Assembly: GCF_020921035.1 (NCBI RefSeq)
Contig: NC_063150.1
Coordinates: 22,057,826-22,121,825 of the forward strand
Origin: Rhodamnia argentea
Taxonomy: Eukaryota; Streptophyta; Magnoliopsida; Myrtales; Myrtaceae
Length of the DNA stretch: 64,000 nucleotides
Direction: 5' to 3'
This document shows positions 10,893 through 21,180 of the stretch, one piece after another. The position numbers and the translations under genes were made by a program. The first letter of the stretch is position 1; each line of letters opens with the position of its first letter. The notes under the pieces are model-generated. The model saw nothing but the letters and a program-made list of their open reading frames with translations. It had not been told where the DNA came from and did not search any database.

Positions 10893-11227
10893 GCAAAGAA
10901 CCTGCGAGACCCCTCTATCACCTCCTCCAAGAGGCTCTCACGGAACCCATGGTCGATCACCCGGAAGAAACCCCATTTTTCGAGTGCTTTCCCGATATTC
11001 CGCGCCGTCTCATCATGACTGGTGGGGCCCGCATTCGCATGTCCTAGGTCCATCACTGGGATGTCCGCGTGATCCTCACTGCAGGCCACGCTGTCGGACG
11101 GCCGAACAAATATGCGGGGGACTTGGGCGATCCCGGCGTCCACGAGGCCTTTGACCCCAGATTTCGTCTCGTCGAATGCTCTCAATTTGATTGCTCTGTC
11201 ATGTTCGGGACCCATGCTGGTGACCAT
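10893..11227 (-). pseudogene. 2-oxoglutarate/Fe(II) dioxygenase (ACC-oxidase-like) exon 1 fragment
   Basis: Reading leftward from the ATG at 11227, about 110 codons remain open and match the N-terminal (DIOX_N) region of plant ACC-oxidase homologues. Visible are an opening 'DRAIKLRAFDETKSGVKGLV', 'DIPVMDLG' and 'WGFFRVIDHG'. Homology ends at about 10890, exactly where ARP9 intron 8 sequence begins, so the jelly-roll catalytic domain with the HxD..H iron ligands is absent. No downstream exons follow. The frame is intact, which suggests a fairly recent truncation. It lies antisense to the ARP9 fragment. The substrate cannot be inferred. Confidence 0.82.
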
Positions 11228-11639
11228 TGTGTGTCCGTTAGTAGTGTTACTTGGTATTATCGATTTTGAGCGAGCTGGGTCTTGATGAAGTTCACATTAC
11301 GTGGTTATATAGTAGTGATATTTGTATTATCCTTCGTTGTTGATATAGAGAAGAAACTAAACACGAGGGACATGAAGGTTGTCAAAGAAATGAGTTTTCT
11401 TTTAAGTGAAAGTTGCCCCAAGAAGATATCAGACAAACACTCGGAGTTGGCAACATAAGAATTTCTTGTTTCTCGATTATGACAGCATTTATCGCCGGAT
11501 CCTTGAAAGCACACGTTGACGATTCCTTCAAGAAGAATAGGGATGGAAGATGTTCTTCTGATTCCGTCACATGTCTAAATCTCGTGCATTCTAGTCTTCA
11601 CATGAACCAAGGTGATTGATTAACCCATGTAAATAGTGA
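11228..11639. other. Non-coding gap beyond the dioxygenase fragment
   Basis: This is probably the former 5' flank of the antisense dioxygenase exon. Short ORFs on both strands at 11305-11619 resemble nothing I know. I see no element ends or repeats here. Confidence 0.4.
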
Positions 11640-12600
11640 GAAAAGTGTCAAAAAAATTTTAAACCCATTGTATTGGTGTTAATTTAGTCCTAAATTTTTT
11701 TCTAGTGGTAATTCAATCTTAAATTTTGCGTTGATACTAGTTCAGTCATAAATCCTTTATTAGTGCTAATTCCGTCATAAACCTTTTGTATTTGTGCCAA
11801 TTCAGTCTTAAACCTTTTGTATTTGTGCCAATTGAGTCAATTCGATGAAATTTGGGCGGAAATTGCTGACATGGACGTCGGTTGTCCTAAGTGGCATAAT
11901 CGGTGCTAACGTGAATATTTTTTAATATTTTTTAATTATCTTTAAATATTATGAATATTTTTTCTTTTTGTTCTTCTTTTACTTTTCACTCGCTTCTTTT
12001 TATTGGGGGCTGACAAGGGCCGACGACCCTTGCCGGTCACTAGACGAGGCTCATGAGCCTTTGCCTTTGCTGTGGCCGGCGAGGGCTGGTAGCCCTTGCC
12101 GGCCATCAATTAAAAAAATGCAAGAAAAGAAAAAGAAGAAAAAACCAAAAACTTATTAACATTATTTAAAATTATTATAATAATATTAAAAAAAATATCC
12201 ACATCAGCGTCATCCATACAATAGCTACGTAGGACAATCGATGTCCACGTTAGCGATTTCCGGCCAAAATTAGTTAGATTGACTCAATCGGCACAAATGC
12301 AAAAATTTAGGACTGAATTGGACCAATGCAAAATATTTAATATTGAATTGACACCAATAAAAGGTTTAAGACATATCAATGCAATAAGTTTATGACTTAT
12401 TGCATCGGCGTCATCCGTACAACAGCTACGTAGGATAATCGATGTCCACGTTAGCGATTTCCGGCCAAAATTAGCTAGATTGACTCAATCAGCACAAATA
12501 CAAAAATTTAGGACTGAATTGGACCAATGCAAATATTTAATATTGAATTGACACCAATAAAAGGTTTAAGACATATCAATGCAATAAGTTTATGACTTTT
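11640..12600. mobile_element. Inverted-repeat element with GC-rich core and a duplicated right arm
   Basis: The left arm (about 11650-11930; 'gtcctaaattt', 'tcaattcgatgaaatttgggcggaaa', 'gtcctaagtggc') pairs with the reverse complement of the right arm (about 12190-12400; 'ttccggccaaaatt', 'tacgtaggacaatcgatgtccac'). The centre (12004-12110) is a GC-rich block with 'cgagggctgg' and 'cccttgccggcc'. The right arm has been tandemly duplicated. The same family recurs as a single arm at about 20990-21180 and as a related element at 55845-56335. No coding capacity is seen. Confidence 0.65.
12203..12599. repeat. ~200-bp tandem duplication of an element arm
   Basis: Two head-to-tail copies, 12203-12403 and 12404-12599, with a 201-bp offset measured on the shared 'gcgtcatcc'. 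They differ at only a few positions, so the duplication is young compared with the element's own inverted arms. Confidence 0.85.
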
Positions 12601-13145
12601 TTTTACGAGTTCCTTGTAAATAGCTCATAAACATTTGCTTCATCAATGGAGCATTATATCTTGTAAAATGAAGCGCGATGAAAATACAAGGAGTTAATTG
12701 ATTATATAAATGTATCAATTAAAAACCATAAGTAATTGATCGATTTCCTAACAAGAGAAACTCCAAATTTATTTCCTTCGTTCCTTACAAAAGGGTTCTT
12801 TTTTTCACTTTTATGCAGAAACGTGATTCATGCACTTGACATTTGGAAGAGCTCACAACTTAATAACTAAATTACATGGTGACTAATTAACGGTATAACA
12901 ATGCCAAAACTGGAACCCTTAAATAAGAAAGATCATGCAACATGTTCTTATTTGGGGACTTGATTGCATTTCTCGTAAGTTTTAGAACTCAATTGCACTT
13001 TCGTGGCAGATTTATCAAATCAAGTCCTTGGCTCTCCGTGCCTCTGTGTTGGGCTAAACCTGACCCAAATAATCTCATTCGTTAGCAATCAACGCAAAAC
13101 GTGGTGGCTTTGGCATCAGCTTCTGTCTCTGTAGTCGGTTCGCCA
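12600..13145 (+). repeat. Decayed ARP9 upstream flank (relic C)
   Basis: Blocks match the ARP9 upstream flank of units A and B: 'accataagtaattgatcgattt' against 'accacgagtaact', and at 13050-13135 'gggctaaacctgacccaaataatct' plus 'cagcttctgtct' against the promoter at 6630-6730. By eye the divergence is clearly greater than between A and B, so this is an older copy. It runs straight into the ARP9 3' end at about 13146. Confidence 0.7.
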
Positions 13146-13918
13146 TAAAGGTTAACAAGATGCGCAGTATTCTGAAGCTATGACTTGTGAACAGTGCGTG
13201 TGAGAGAGAATTCCATTAGGGATGAAATTTGTGCACATCTGGAGAATTGGGAGCTGTTTGTGTGGGTTTCTTGATCAAAAAACGCAAAGCATATTCCCCA
13301 CCACCTCTTTTTCTTGGTCGAATGATTATGGCCGAGAAGGCAGACATTGCATTTTCCAAAAGTATGTCCCTTCGTGAATAATGGCATCTCAAAGGCACAG
13401 AAAAGCTTCTTCAAATAGAGACATGCTATGTTCTCTTGTTAATGCAAACTCGTCACGTTACGGTGATTCGATCCTCAAGTCAGACTTTGTCATTGTCTCT
13501 TAAATAGTGTATTTGAACACTAGCTTACATAGATTTTTCACCAATATTGATGCCCATCATTCTAACTTGCAACCTCTTGTTTTTATTTTTATTTTTATTT
13601 TGTCGAAGCAACTTCTTGTTAACGAGCTTACTTGTCCATGAAGTTGTAGCCTTTCTTCTCAAGTGGTCATCACGCTATTAATTTGGAGTGCAATCCGCGA
13701 AAATTGTTTGAAAGAGAATATTGCTAGGCGTGTTCCGACTGGTTAAGCATTCCTTTTTACTGCGGCAAGCTTTGTTCTTAGGGATTCCCGACATTGGCTG
13801 AGATGCTTGGATTCATCGTATGAACTGGTTTCAGAATGGTATCCATGTTGGTAGCAGCAGAAAGTACCAGGACTCTTACTATGTCCAAGCACAGGCGACA
13901 TGTTACATAAATTCTTGA
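13146..13918 (+). pseudogene. ARP9 3'-end relic (last intron and exon) joined to the promoter block
   Basis: The stretch from about 13146 aligns with 40918-41897 of the intact gene: intron DNA, then the last exon. The last exon runs from 13778 to the stop at 13916-13918, the same 47-codon length as the intact 41757-41897. It has a nonsense TGA replacing CGA in 'DIGRDAW', and the splice acceptor has been lost in a small deletion. Exons 1-19 are absent; promoter-like sequence lies directly upstream. Weak similarity continues to about 14400 (matching about 42470-42530). It is much more diverged than unit A, so it comes from an earlier ARP9 duplication. Confidence 0.85.
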
Positions 13919-14399
13919 AAGGTAATAATAGATCAGATTAAGGTATCCAAAAAAGGATCAGCTCATTGTTAAGTAATTTCTTCACCTTCCCTTTCTTTTC
14001 TTGCTGACAGAAGTAGAACAGGTGTAAATCCTTCGGTGCAGTGAAATTTAACTTCAGCGTTTCGATTGAGATATACACGGTATAGACAATTCTTGGGTTT
14101 CCTTCCTCTTTTGCCACGGGAATGGAGCGTTTCGTATGCATTCAAGGAAGGGAAATGCTTTTTTGATAGTACTGTCAAAGACAGTACAATCTCAATCGTA
14201 GATCCACACACCATCTCTATGTATTTTGCATAAAGCACTCATTGATTGAAAAATCGTATGGTTAGAAATAATTGACAGTATTGTCAGACTGTTACGCTAG
14301 CAGCTCTTTTTGAGGAAAATAATCGAGCCAAAAGTTTGGATAGCCTTATCATCCGAAAAAAGAAATTTATCTTATCCTGCTGTAGAGGTCTAAATATAG

Positions 14400-15181
14400 A
14401 AACTCATTCTCAGCGACCATAGAGTAAGAATTCAACTTGGCTTAGGACAGTCACAAAAATAGAAACCCCGTTAATGTGTACGTTTTCATGGTTATTAGAT
14501 AAACGGATAATAGCGAAGCTTGGAAAAGATAAAGTCCCTTGGGATGCAAATGTTTCGCGGAAAATCAATAAAAATGATCGTTCGTCCACTTTACATGAAT
14601 GAATGGATGAAAAATATATTTTTGATCAACGAATAACAAATAAAGTACGAGCTTTTCGGGGTCTATCCTCTCTTTTCTCTTTTAGTCTCTCTGTTTGGGG
14701 ACCCCAGGAGTCTTTCACACTGCATAAAATTTGTAGATGCTCATCTTTTTATTTGTAAATTCCCTTTCCATTGGGCAGAATTCGATTTGGTCACGAGTTG
14801 CCGATTTTTCGTAGTCTATTCGTGTAGGGTTGGATCTATTTCGGATGTGGTCGCATTTTGCCACCTCTATATTCGGGGAGAGCAATTCGGATTTGGTATT
14901 TCTGTCATTCTAACAGTCAAGGGTGTAAATGAAGCCAATTAAGGGGTGGATTTAGCCAATTGGGCTTTGGCACGAAGAAACAACTGATCCACGCTATTCT
15001 TTTTCTCTGTTGCAAGTTATGCCATTTCGTCTGGTGGATTAACTGAGCATGAAGTACCATGGAGATGCCGTTAGCCTTGCTATACATTCGTGCCTGAAGT
15101 TGATCGTGAGGCGCCACCAAATCGTCTCCAAACAACAGCATTCTCAAACTTCTCCTCAACCCCTGCTTTTGCCTTTCGGAA
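14400..15181 (+). promoter_or_regulatory. Upstream region of the NLR gene
   Basis: No gene is seen. A small upstream ORF starts at 15049 and overlaps the NLR start in another frame, which could affect translation if the leader includes it. No convincing TATA box was found in the last 200 bases. From about 14820 the sequence has no visible copy elsewhere in the window. Confidence 0.35.
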
Positions 15182-17992
15182 ATGGCGGAAGCAGCGCTCT
15201 TCAGCCTTGCCACCGACACACTGAAAAGCCTCGCCACCGAAATTGCGAAGCCTGCAGGCTCCTTCGTTTTTCGGCAAATCAAGTTGCTCCGCGGTGCCAA
15301 GGACGAGCTTCGAAGCCTTGAGGGCACCGTCCAGGCCATCCGAGCTGTGCTTTTGGATGCCGAGAAGCAGCAATGGGACAAGGAGCAGGTCAAGCTCTGG
15401 CTCAAGAGGCTCAAGGACGTGCTGTACGACGTCCAGGACTTGATCGACGATGTCGCGACTGAAGATCTGAGGAGGGAGGTCACTCCTGGAAACAAGATGT
15501 CGAAATCGGTACGCATTTTCTTCTCTAAATCGAATCAGCTCGCACAACGCCTCAAAGTGGCCAATAAGATTCAGGAACTTAGGAAGACACTGGATGAGAT
15601 TGAAAAAGATAGTAACTTACTAAAATTAGAGCCGCATCCGGAGGAAAGAGTGGCCATACGGAGAGGAAAGAAACCTGAACGTCCCTCACCTGATGAAAAA
15701 ATAATCGGTAGGGAAGAGGACAAAAAGAAGATCAAGCAACTCTTGTTGAGTTCCTCCTCTGACAAGAGCGTGTCATTTGTAGCCATCGTTGGTAAAGGTG
15801 GTCTTGGGAAAACTGCACTTGCACGACTAGTGTACAACGATGGGGAGGTAAAAGAACATTTTGGGCTTAAGATGTGGGTGTGTGTATCTGACGTCTTTGA
15901 TCCCAATGTGATTATCAAAGAAATTCTCAAATCAGCGAAAGATTACTGTCAAGGGCATGATGATGAGATGAAAAAGTTATTACAAGATCTTGACAGTAAG
16001 CCTATGCACCAATTGCCGAGTCTTCTTCGCGAGACTCTAGGTGGAAAGAAATACTTGCTTGTTTTGGATGATTTGTGGAATGAAGATCGGCATGAATGGT
16101 CGAAGCTTGGAGATTGGCTAGAGGGTGGTCAATGGGGAAGCAAGATACTTGTAACTACTCGCAGCCACGAAGTCGTGAAGGTCACGAATGCGAAATCTGT
16201 TATCTATGATCTGCGCAGCTTATCTGAAGATGAGTCGTGGAACTTATTTAAGAAAAATGCTTTTGAAGATGGGGAAGAATCATTTGACTCGGAACAGGAG
16301 GAGATAGGTCGAGATTTAGTTAAAAAATGCGCCGGGGTTCCCCTTGCCGTTAGAACTATTGGAAGCCATTTCTACGGCAAAAAGAAAGATGAATGGCTCC
16401 GTTACGAGGGGCGTGAACTTCTAGAAATACCAGAAATTGATGAGAAAGATGATGGAATAATGAAAGTCCTCAAGTTCAGTTACGATCATCTCCCCTCACG
16501 CTTAAAACATTGTTTTGCATACTGCTCATTGTTTCCGAAAGATTATGTCTACAATAAAGATATGATTATACATCTTTGGGTGGCACAAGGCTTTATTGAG
16601 TTAAGCAGAGGGGAGGATAACCTTGAAGAGGTCGCAGACATGTATTTGACAGAACTGCTGTGTAGGTCATTCCTCAATGTTGATGTAAAAGGCATGGATG
16701 GCGAGGTCCTAACTTTCAAGATGCATGATCTCATGCACGATCTTGCCCAAAAAGTTGCTGGAGGTGAATGCAAGATTGTTAATTTTAAAGGAGGACATAA
16801 TGATAGAGGAATTCGACATGCGTCATTTACTTCAGAATTTTTCTCTGAAGAGAAAATGATGTCTCTGCTCGATCTACACAAATTGCGGACGCTAATCTTC
16901 TTGAGAGGTCGATGGCCCGTAATCAACTTGGACAGAGTTTTTTCTGGGGGTAAACATTGTCGAGTGTTGCGTTTAAACTCTGCAAAGATTCCTCTCCCTC
17001 TTTCCTCCATAGTAAAGTTGAAGCACTTAAGGTATCTTGGTATTGTTGGAAACCAATCTATTCAAAGTTTGCCGGATTCAATCACGGATTTGGTGAATTT
17101 GCAGTTCCTTGAACTCGGTGCATGTAGGTACCTTAAAACATTTCCAAGAGATTTGAGGAAATTGGTCAACCTTCGATACTTGCTTATTGGTTATTGTGCG
17201 TCAGTGAGCCACCTACCATCCTTGAGTGAACTCCCTTCCCTAAGGACGTTGATTCTTATGCAGTTGAATGCGTTGGAGTTCGTTCAACGGACAAGTGACG
17301 TGGGGCAATCTAAGATCGCACGCACCTTCTTCCCATCTCTTGAGAGATTGGAACTAGTGGGATGCAGCAAGCTGAAGGGATGGTGGGGAAGTAGGGAACT
17401 AATGAGAGCATATCAAAAGCATCACCGGTCATCCTTCCCAAAACTTCGGTCCGTGGAAATATGGGGCTGTCCCGAGTTGAATTTCGTGCCACCATTCCCC
17501 CAGGTGGAATGCTTGGACATAGATGAGGCGAAAATGTTGGAAATAAAGCCCGATCCAAATTGCCCGTCGAAGTCGCAAGTGGGATCCACATTCACCCCTT
17601 TCTCTAAACTAAAGCGTCTATATCTTCACGGAGATGATCTGGAGTCCCCGATGCTCGAGACTCTACTCCGATCGGCCAATAATCTCGAATTCATGAGCCT
17701 CGGCGATTGCGACATAAGGAGCTTCTCTCGTGGCATGCGACACCTTTCCTCGCTCCGGGAACTCCACGTTGATACTTGTGAAGGACTCGATCTATCGTGC
17801 GAAGTAGACCAGCATGACACCCAATGGCCATTCCTTACGAACCTACGTGTTCTTAAGATCACCGGTTTGATGCAATTACTCGAGGGGATTCGACATGTCA
17901 AGACACCGCAATCTTTCGAGATTCGTGGATATGAGGGAGCGAGTTTGCCGGAATGGATTGGAAATCTCTCTCTGCTCAAAAAGCTAGTATGA
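15182..17992 (+). CDS. Rx-type coiled-coil NB-ARC-LRR disease-resistance protein, C-terminally truncated
   Basis: A single-exon CNL immune receptor of 936 residues. Order: Rx-type coiled coil (about 1-140, with a VQDLIDD motif near 84-90 in place of canonical EDVID); NB-ARC with P-loop GKGGLGKTA (204-212), RNBS-A around MWVCVSD (231-237), kinase 2 LLVLDDLW (292-299), RNBS-B GSKILVTTR (319-327), GLPL as GVPLA (385-389), RNBS-D around CFAYCSLFPKDY (444-455) and MHD (514-516); then leucine-rich repeats from about 560. NLRs of this type detect pathogen effectors in the cytoplasm, with the NB-ARC as an ATP/ADP switch. All switch motifs look intact. The frame ends at TGA 17990-17992, but homologous LRR coding continues in the same frame to TAA at 18146-18148. 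The stop is probably a nonsense change of a Trp codon. Whether the 936-residue product still works is unknown. Confidence 0.9.
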   Translation: MAEAALFSLATDTLKSLATEIAKPAGSFVFRQIKLLRGAKDELRSLEGTVQAIRAVLLDAEKQQWDKEQVKLWLKRLKDVLYDVQDLIDDVATEDLRREVTPGNKMSKSVRIFFSKSNQLAQRLKVANKIQELRKTLDEIEKDSNLLKLEPHPEERVAIRRGKKPERPSPDEKIIGREEDKKKIKQLLLSSSSDKSVSFVAIVGKGGLGKTALARLVYNDGEVKEHFGLKMWVCVSDVFDPNVIIKEILKSAKDYCQGHDDEMKKLLQDLDSKPMHQLPSLLRETLGGKKYLLVLDDLWNEDRHEWSKLGDWLEGGQWGSKILVTTRSHEVVKVTNAKSVIYDLRSLSEDESWNLFKKNAFEDGEESFDSEQEEIGRDLVKKCAGVPLAVRTIGSHFYGKKKDEWLRYEGRELLEIPEIDEKDDGIMKVLKFSYDHLPSRLKHCFAYCSLFPKDYVYNKDMIIHLWVAQGFIELSRGEDNLEEVADMYLTELLCRSFLNVDVKGMDGEVLTFKMHDLMHDLAQKVAGGECKIVNFKGGHNDRGIRHASFTSEFFSEEKMMSLLDLHKLRTLIFLRGRWPVINLDRVFSGGKHCRVLRLNSAKIPLPLSSIVKLKHLRYLGIVGNQSIQSLPDSITDLVNLQFLELGACRYLKTFPRDLRKLVNLRYLLIGYCASVSHLPSLSELPSLRTLILMQLNALEFVQRTSDVGQSKIARTFFPSLERLELVGCSKLKGWWGSRELMRAYQKHHRSSFPKLRSVEIWGCPELNFVPPFPQVECLDIDEAKMLEIKPDPNCPSKSQVGSTFTPFSKLKRLYLHGDDLESPMLETLLRSANNLEFMSLGDCDIRSFSRGMRHLSSLRELHVDTCEGLDLSCEVDQHDTQWPFLTNLRVLKITGLMQLLEGIRHVKTPQSFEIRGYEGASLPEWIGNLSLLKKLV

Positions 17993-18148
17993 TTTAACTG
18001 TCAAAGTTTAGAGCATTTGCCATTTGAGATGCGCAACCTCATACACTTGAAGGAATTGAGAATCATTCGTTGTCCCATTCTGGAAAAGAATCGCCATGAG
18101 GAATGCCCACAGCTTGCCCACATTCCGGTCATTTTTTGGGAGGATTAA
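17993..18148 (+). pseudogene. Out-of-use C-terminal tail of the NLR, same frame after the TGA
   Basis: The 51 codons after the TGA continue the LRR pattern without a shift (C-Q-S-L-E-H-L-P, then M-R-N-L-I-H-L-K-E-L, then C-P-I-L) and finish with the 'CPQLAHIP' type ending common in this NLR class. This shows that the ancestral protein was 988 residues long and that the stop at 17990-17992 is secondary, unless it is a sequencing error. Confidence 0.82.
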
Positions 18149-18261
18149 GTGGATGAATCCGACTATTAGCATAGAAGCTAGGTGAAAAGACTATCACCTA
18201 TCATGTGTTCCTTTCAATTATTATTTCTTCCATTAACTAATTTCTCTTCACCATATTCGCA

Positions 18262-18720
18262 GTGCACATTTATCGAAAGAAGAAAGCGTCTCTCCAGTTT
18301 GCCACCGACGTCGTGTTCAGGTCGAAATTGCTGTTGTACATAACCTTCCTCGTCATGTTGCGCATGTGGAAGACCTTCTTTGCCTCGTCATCTTGCTCGT
18401 GGAACCTCCTCAATCCCTCCTTCATCTCCGTCACGGCTGCCGGAACTCCGGGATTCACCACCCGGAAGAACCCCAGGCGTCTCGACGCGCGTCACATCCT
18501 CTCGATCGCCTCCTTCCTCTTGGTCGGGTCACGGTCAATTTCACTGAGGTCAATGATTGGGACGTTGAGATTCTCGGAGCCGCCACTTGATTCGGAGCTG
18601 TCTTCGGATGTCTCCCGTGGTCGGATGAAGAAATTCTAGGGATTTTGGTGATCCCGGCGTCGACCGAGGCCTTTGATGCCGGCTTTCGAGTCATCGTTTG
18701 CTCTATCGTAGCTCTGCTCG
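18262..18720 (-). pseudogene. 2-oxoglutarate dioxygenase (ACC-oxidase-like) exon 1 relic
   Basis: On the minus strand the N-terminal exon of an ACC-oxidase homologue is recognisable: KAGIKGL, VDAGITKIPRI, NLNVPIIDLSEIDRD, GFFRVVNPGVP (normally NHG), RRFHEQDDEAKK, and NTTSVANWRDAF at its end. These pieces lie in different frames, giving at least two frameshifts, and a TGA interrupts the frame just before GFFRVV. The exon ends near 18262, only about 115 bases from the end of the NLR frame, and no catalytic exons follow. It is non-functional. Confidence 0.87.
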
Positions 18721-18744
18721 CTAGAGTCAGAGGCCAAATCGATA

Positions 18745-18783
18745 GTAAGCATTGTTCCTCTCTCTCTCTCTCTCTCTCTCTCA
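18745..18783. repeat. CT microsatellite
   Basis: A 'tctctctc' run of about 25 bases lies just 5' of the antisense dioxygenase relic, in what would have been its leader. Confidence 0.7.
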
Positions 18784-19435
18784 ACTGCAATTCAATTTCA
18801 CCGTGAATGTAAATTTGTTGGAGATGAGTTTGGATTATGAATTGAATGTTATGGAGACATTGCAACGCATGATATGAGCAGTTTCTTTATAGCCGAGACA
18901 TGGCAATGCGTGACTCATATGATGTGATCTACCACTCGCTGAGAAAATTACGGTGATGTCTAATAAATGGCTGATTCAATTGCCATGTGGTTGATTTTGG
19001 TTATTGTCATTGAGCGAGTTGGAGGCCAGCAAGAATTCCACTTTTTATCCTAGCTGCACAAAGTGGATTCAAAGCTGAACCAAACAGAAATGTTCCCGAA
19101 AGTGCAATTTTTCTCGTAGTAGATTAGTGTTGTAATTGTCATACAGAGTATTCGGCGCGGTTTCATCTATTGATAACATATTTCTTTCGATCTTAGATCG
19201 GTATGTGTTGATCTTCCTCTCCCTCTATTTCGTGCTCTCTTTTAGTTCTGCTTTTGTTTAGAGAATGATCTTTGCTTTTGAGAGTTGTGTTGTTGCTGTC
19301 AAATTGAGCAATATAAGTGTTAGTTAATGAGCGGTGAAAAAAGGCAATCCTGTTCTGTGGTAGTTTGACCTAGATGAACAGATGGGCAGACTTTTTTCTT
19401 CAAATATAGATATCAATAAGACCACCTTTATAAAT
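18784..19435. other. Non-coding DNA between dioxygenase relics
   Basis: I recognise no gene or repeat in this stretch. It would be the intergenic DNA between two former tandem dioxygenase genes on the minus strand. Confidence 0.35.
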
Positions 19436-20572
19436 TTACACAATCTTCAGCTTGAAATCAAGAAGCGCAGAAGCTCTATCTAGGCCTTTGGAAATGTAAT
19501 GGGCAGTGTAGTTTGGAAGTGCAGTCTCCTTGCAGATTGGTGGGTTGTCTGCCGACGTTAATTCATTGATGGTTCCATACAGCCATGGAGTGTTGCCCAA
19601 GAAGCATGCCACCGACACTCTCGGGCCTCTGCTGTTTGCCATGACTCGGTGCTCGACACTCTTAAACCGATTGTTTGTTGTGAGCCGCGAATGCAACATT
19701 AGTGAAACATTCTCGGTTCTTAGGTTAGAAATGAAGAAACACAGTTTCTATGTACTAGTATGATTGCAATCTTAATATTGATAAATACCAAAACTGCAGA
19801 ATATCTAGAAGCCACATTGACCGCTCCCGTGAAAATGTTGTTTTCAACATACATCTGTTTCATTCGGACAATTTTGATCCTGTCAATGTGAGGCTAGCGG
19901 GATCTAGCGAAAGGTAGAATCAAGTTTAGATGAGTCAAATAGCTCAGTAGGATACTCGATACACAAGCCATTTGGGAATGGTAAACACCGATTTTTCTTA
20001 CCAAAGAAAAGTACAGATTGGCATAATGTCATATTGCTACGGGGAGATGCCATGTCAATTTACTTGTTGAATTCTCAAGAGCTCTTCAACTAGCTTAGCA
20101 TATGAGAGAGTACAAGAACAAAGGCGAGAAGAGGATCGTGTGTCTACCAATCAAAACACGATTTAAGAGAAACTCAGAAATGGACGATGATTATTCGGGC
20201 CGAAGCTACTTATCCGCAAAAGATCTCCAACGTTGGTCACTAGTGCTCCGGGTATTGGAGGAACGTCGATCCACCGGTTTTATGAAGCTCTTGAAGTCCT
20301 CCAATTTGATCTTGGCGGAGAATTGTGAGGAAGTCGTCGTCCGAATGCTCTGTCACACCCGGGGTCAACTCGAGCCGGGGGCATGGCGGATAGTAGTGGC
20401 ACATGATCGAGTGTCCCTTTCCACACTCGATCTCCTTCAAGGGATTTGTGTGGAGTCCTAGCGCTTCCGATAAGAGCTCAAACGGACAAGAGCCCAGTTT
20501 CATCACATGCTTTGAGTACTCTGTTAGCATTTCTCCGCCGCAGATATTACGATGCATGAGAGAATTGAGCTA
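19436..20572 (-). pseudogene. 2-oxoglutarate dioxygenase (ACC-oxidase-like) exons 2-3 relic
   Basis: On the minus strand, exon 2 (about 20572-20215) carries HYYPPCPRLELTPG and the iron-binding H-x-D as TEHSDDDF, then DQIGGLQ. A one-base frameshift follows, after which [19 protein letters not shown] is read in another frame. Exon 3 (about 19700-19436) carries the second iron His and the 2OG-binding region as FKSVEHRVMAN and GPRVSVACF, and ends SKGLDRASALLDFKL. Exon 1 is missing: upstream at 20573 the sequence changes to ARP9-flank DNA. The family comprises soluble plant 2OG-Fe(II) oxygenases. The frameshift and missing exon make this one inactive. Confidence 0.87.
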
Positions 20573-20989
20573 GAGCTGCCTTCAAAGTATGGTTGGACAG
20601 ACTCCTAGAAAACACGACAAAGGGTATTGGTATTTTGTATCAACTTGGGTGCAAAAGTTTGGTATCGCTACCGCAAGAACGCGAATGAAGTCAACTGTCG
20701 AGGGAACATCCTTTTTTCCCAAAAAGACCGAAACGAAAACATCTGAGGTTCTCGTCGGTGAAAATGATCGGTCATTGAGGATTATCTTACTGGTTCGTCT
20801 CATTGATAGCAACTAGATGCAAGATTATATGTGCCATGGCGGATAGATATAATTTAGGCGAGAAACTTTGTACACATTTAGTGGTAGCAATTGCCTCACC
20901 TAACCGAACAAAGAACTGGGCACTTTCATTTCTGAGTGGTCAATACCTATTCGAGGGGAGAATGGCCAAAACAAGTTCTAAACCTATTG

Positions 20990-21180
20990 CAATTGTGCCT
21001 TGCAGTCCTAAATTTTTTTGTTTTTTGGGCAATTGAATCGTAAACCTTTAGCATTTGTGCTAATTTATTCCATCCGGCGAATTTTGGTCGGAAATCACCG
21101 GCATAAACTCCGACAGTCCTACGTTGCAAGGCCGGCATTCATAGGGGTAATTACTAATAGCATTTGAATATCTTTTCAGT
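20990..21180. mobile_element. Single arm of the 11640-type inverted-repeat element
   Basis: The stretch contains 'agtcctaaattttttt', 'tttagcatttgtgctaattt', 'gaattttggtcggaaatc' and 'gtcctacgttg', which match the arms of the element at 11640-12600. Only one arm is present, so this is a solo or deleted copy. Confidence 0.55.

Noticed and set aside
14168..14187. Small palindrome GTACTGTC-AAA-GACAGTAC
   Set aside because: An isolated 8-bp inverted repeat in AT-rich DNA, followed by no T-tract and not in a transcript; could be chance.
15243..17979. Other-frame and minus-strand ORFs over the NLR
   Set aside because: The NLR frame carries all NB-ARC motifs in order; the others are by-products without similarity to known proteins.
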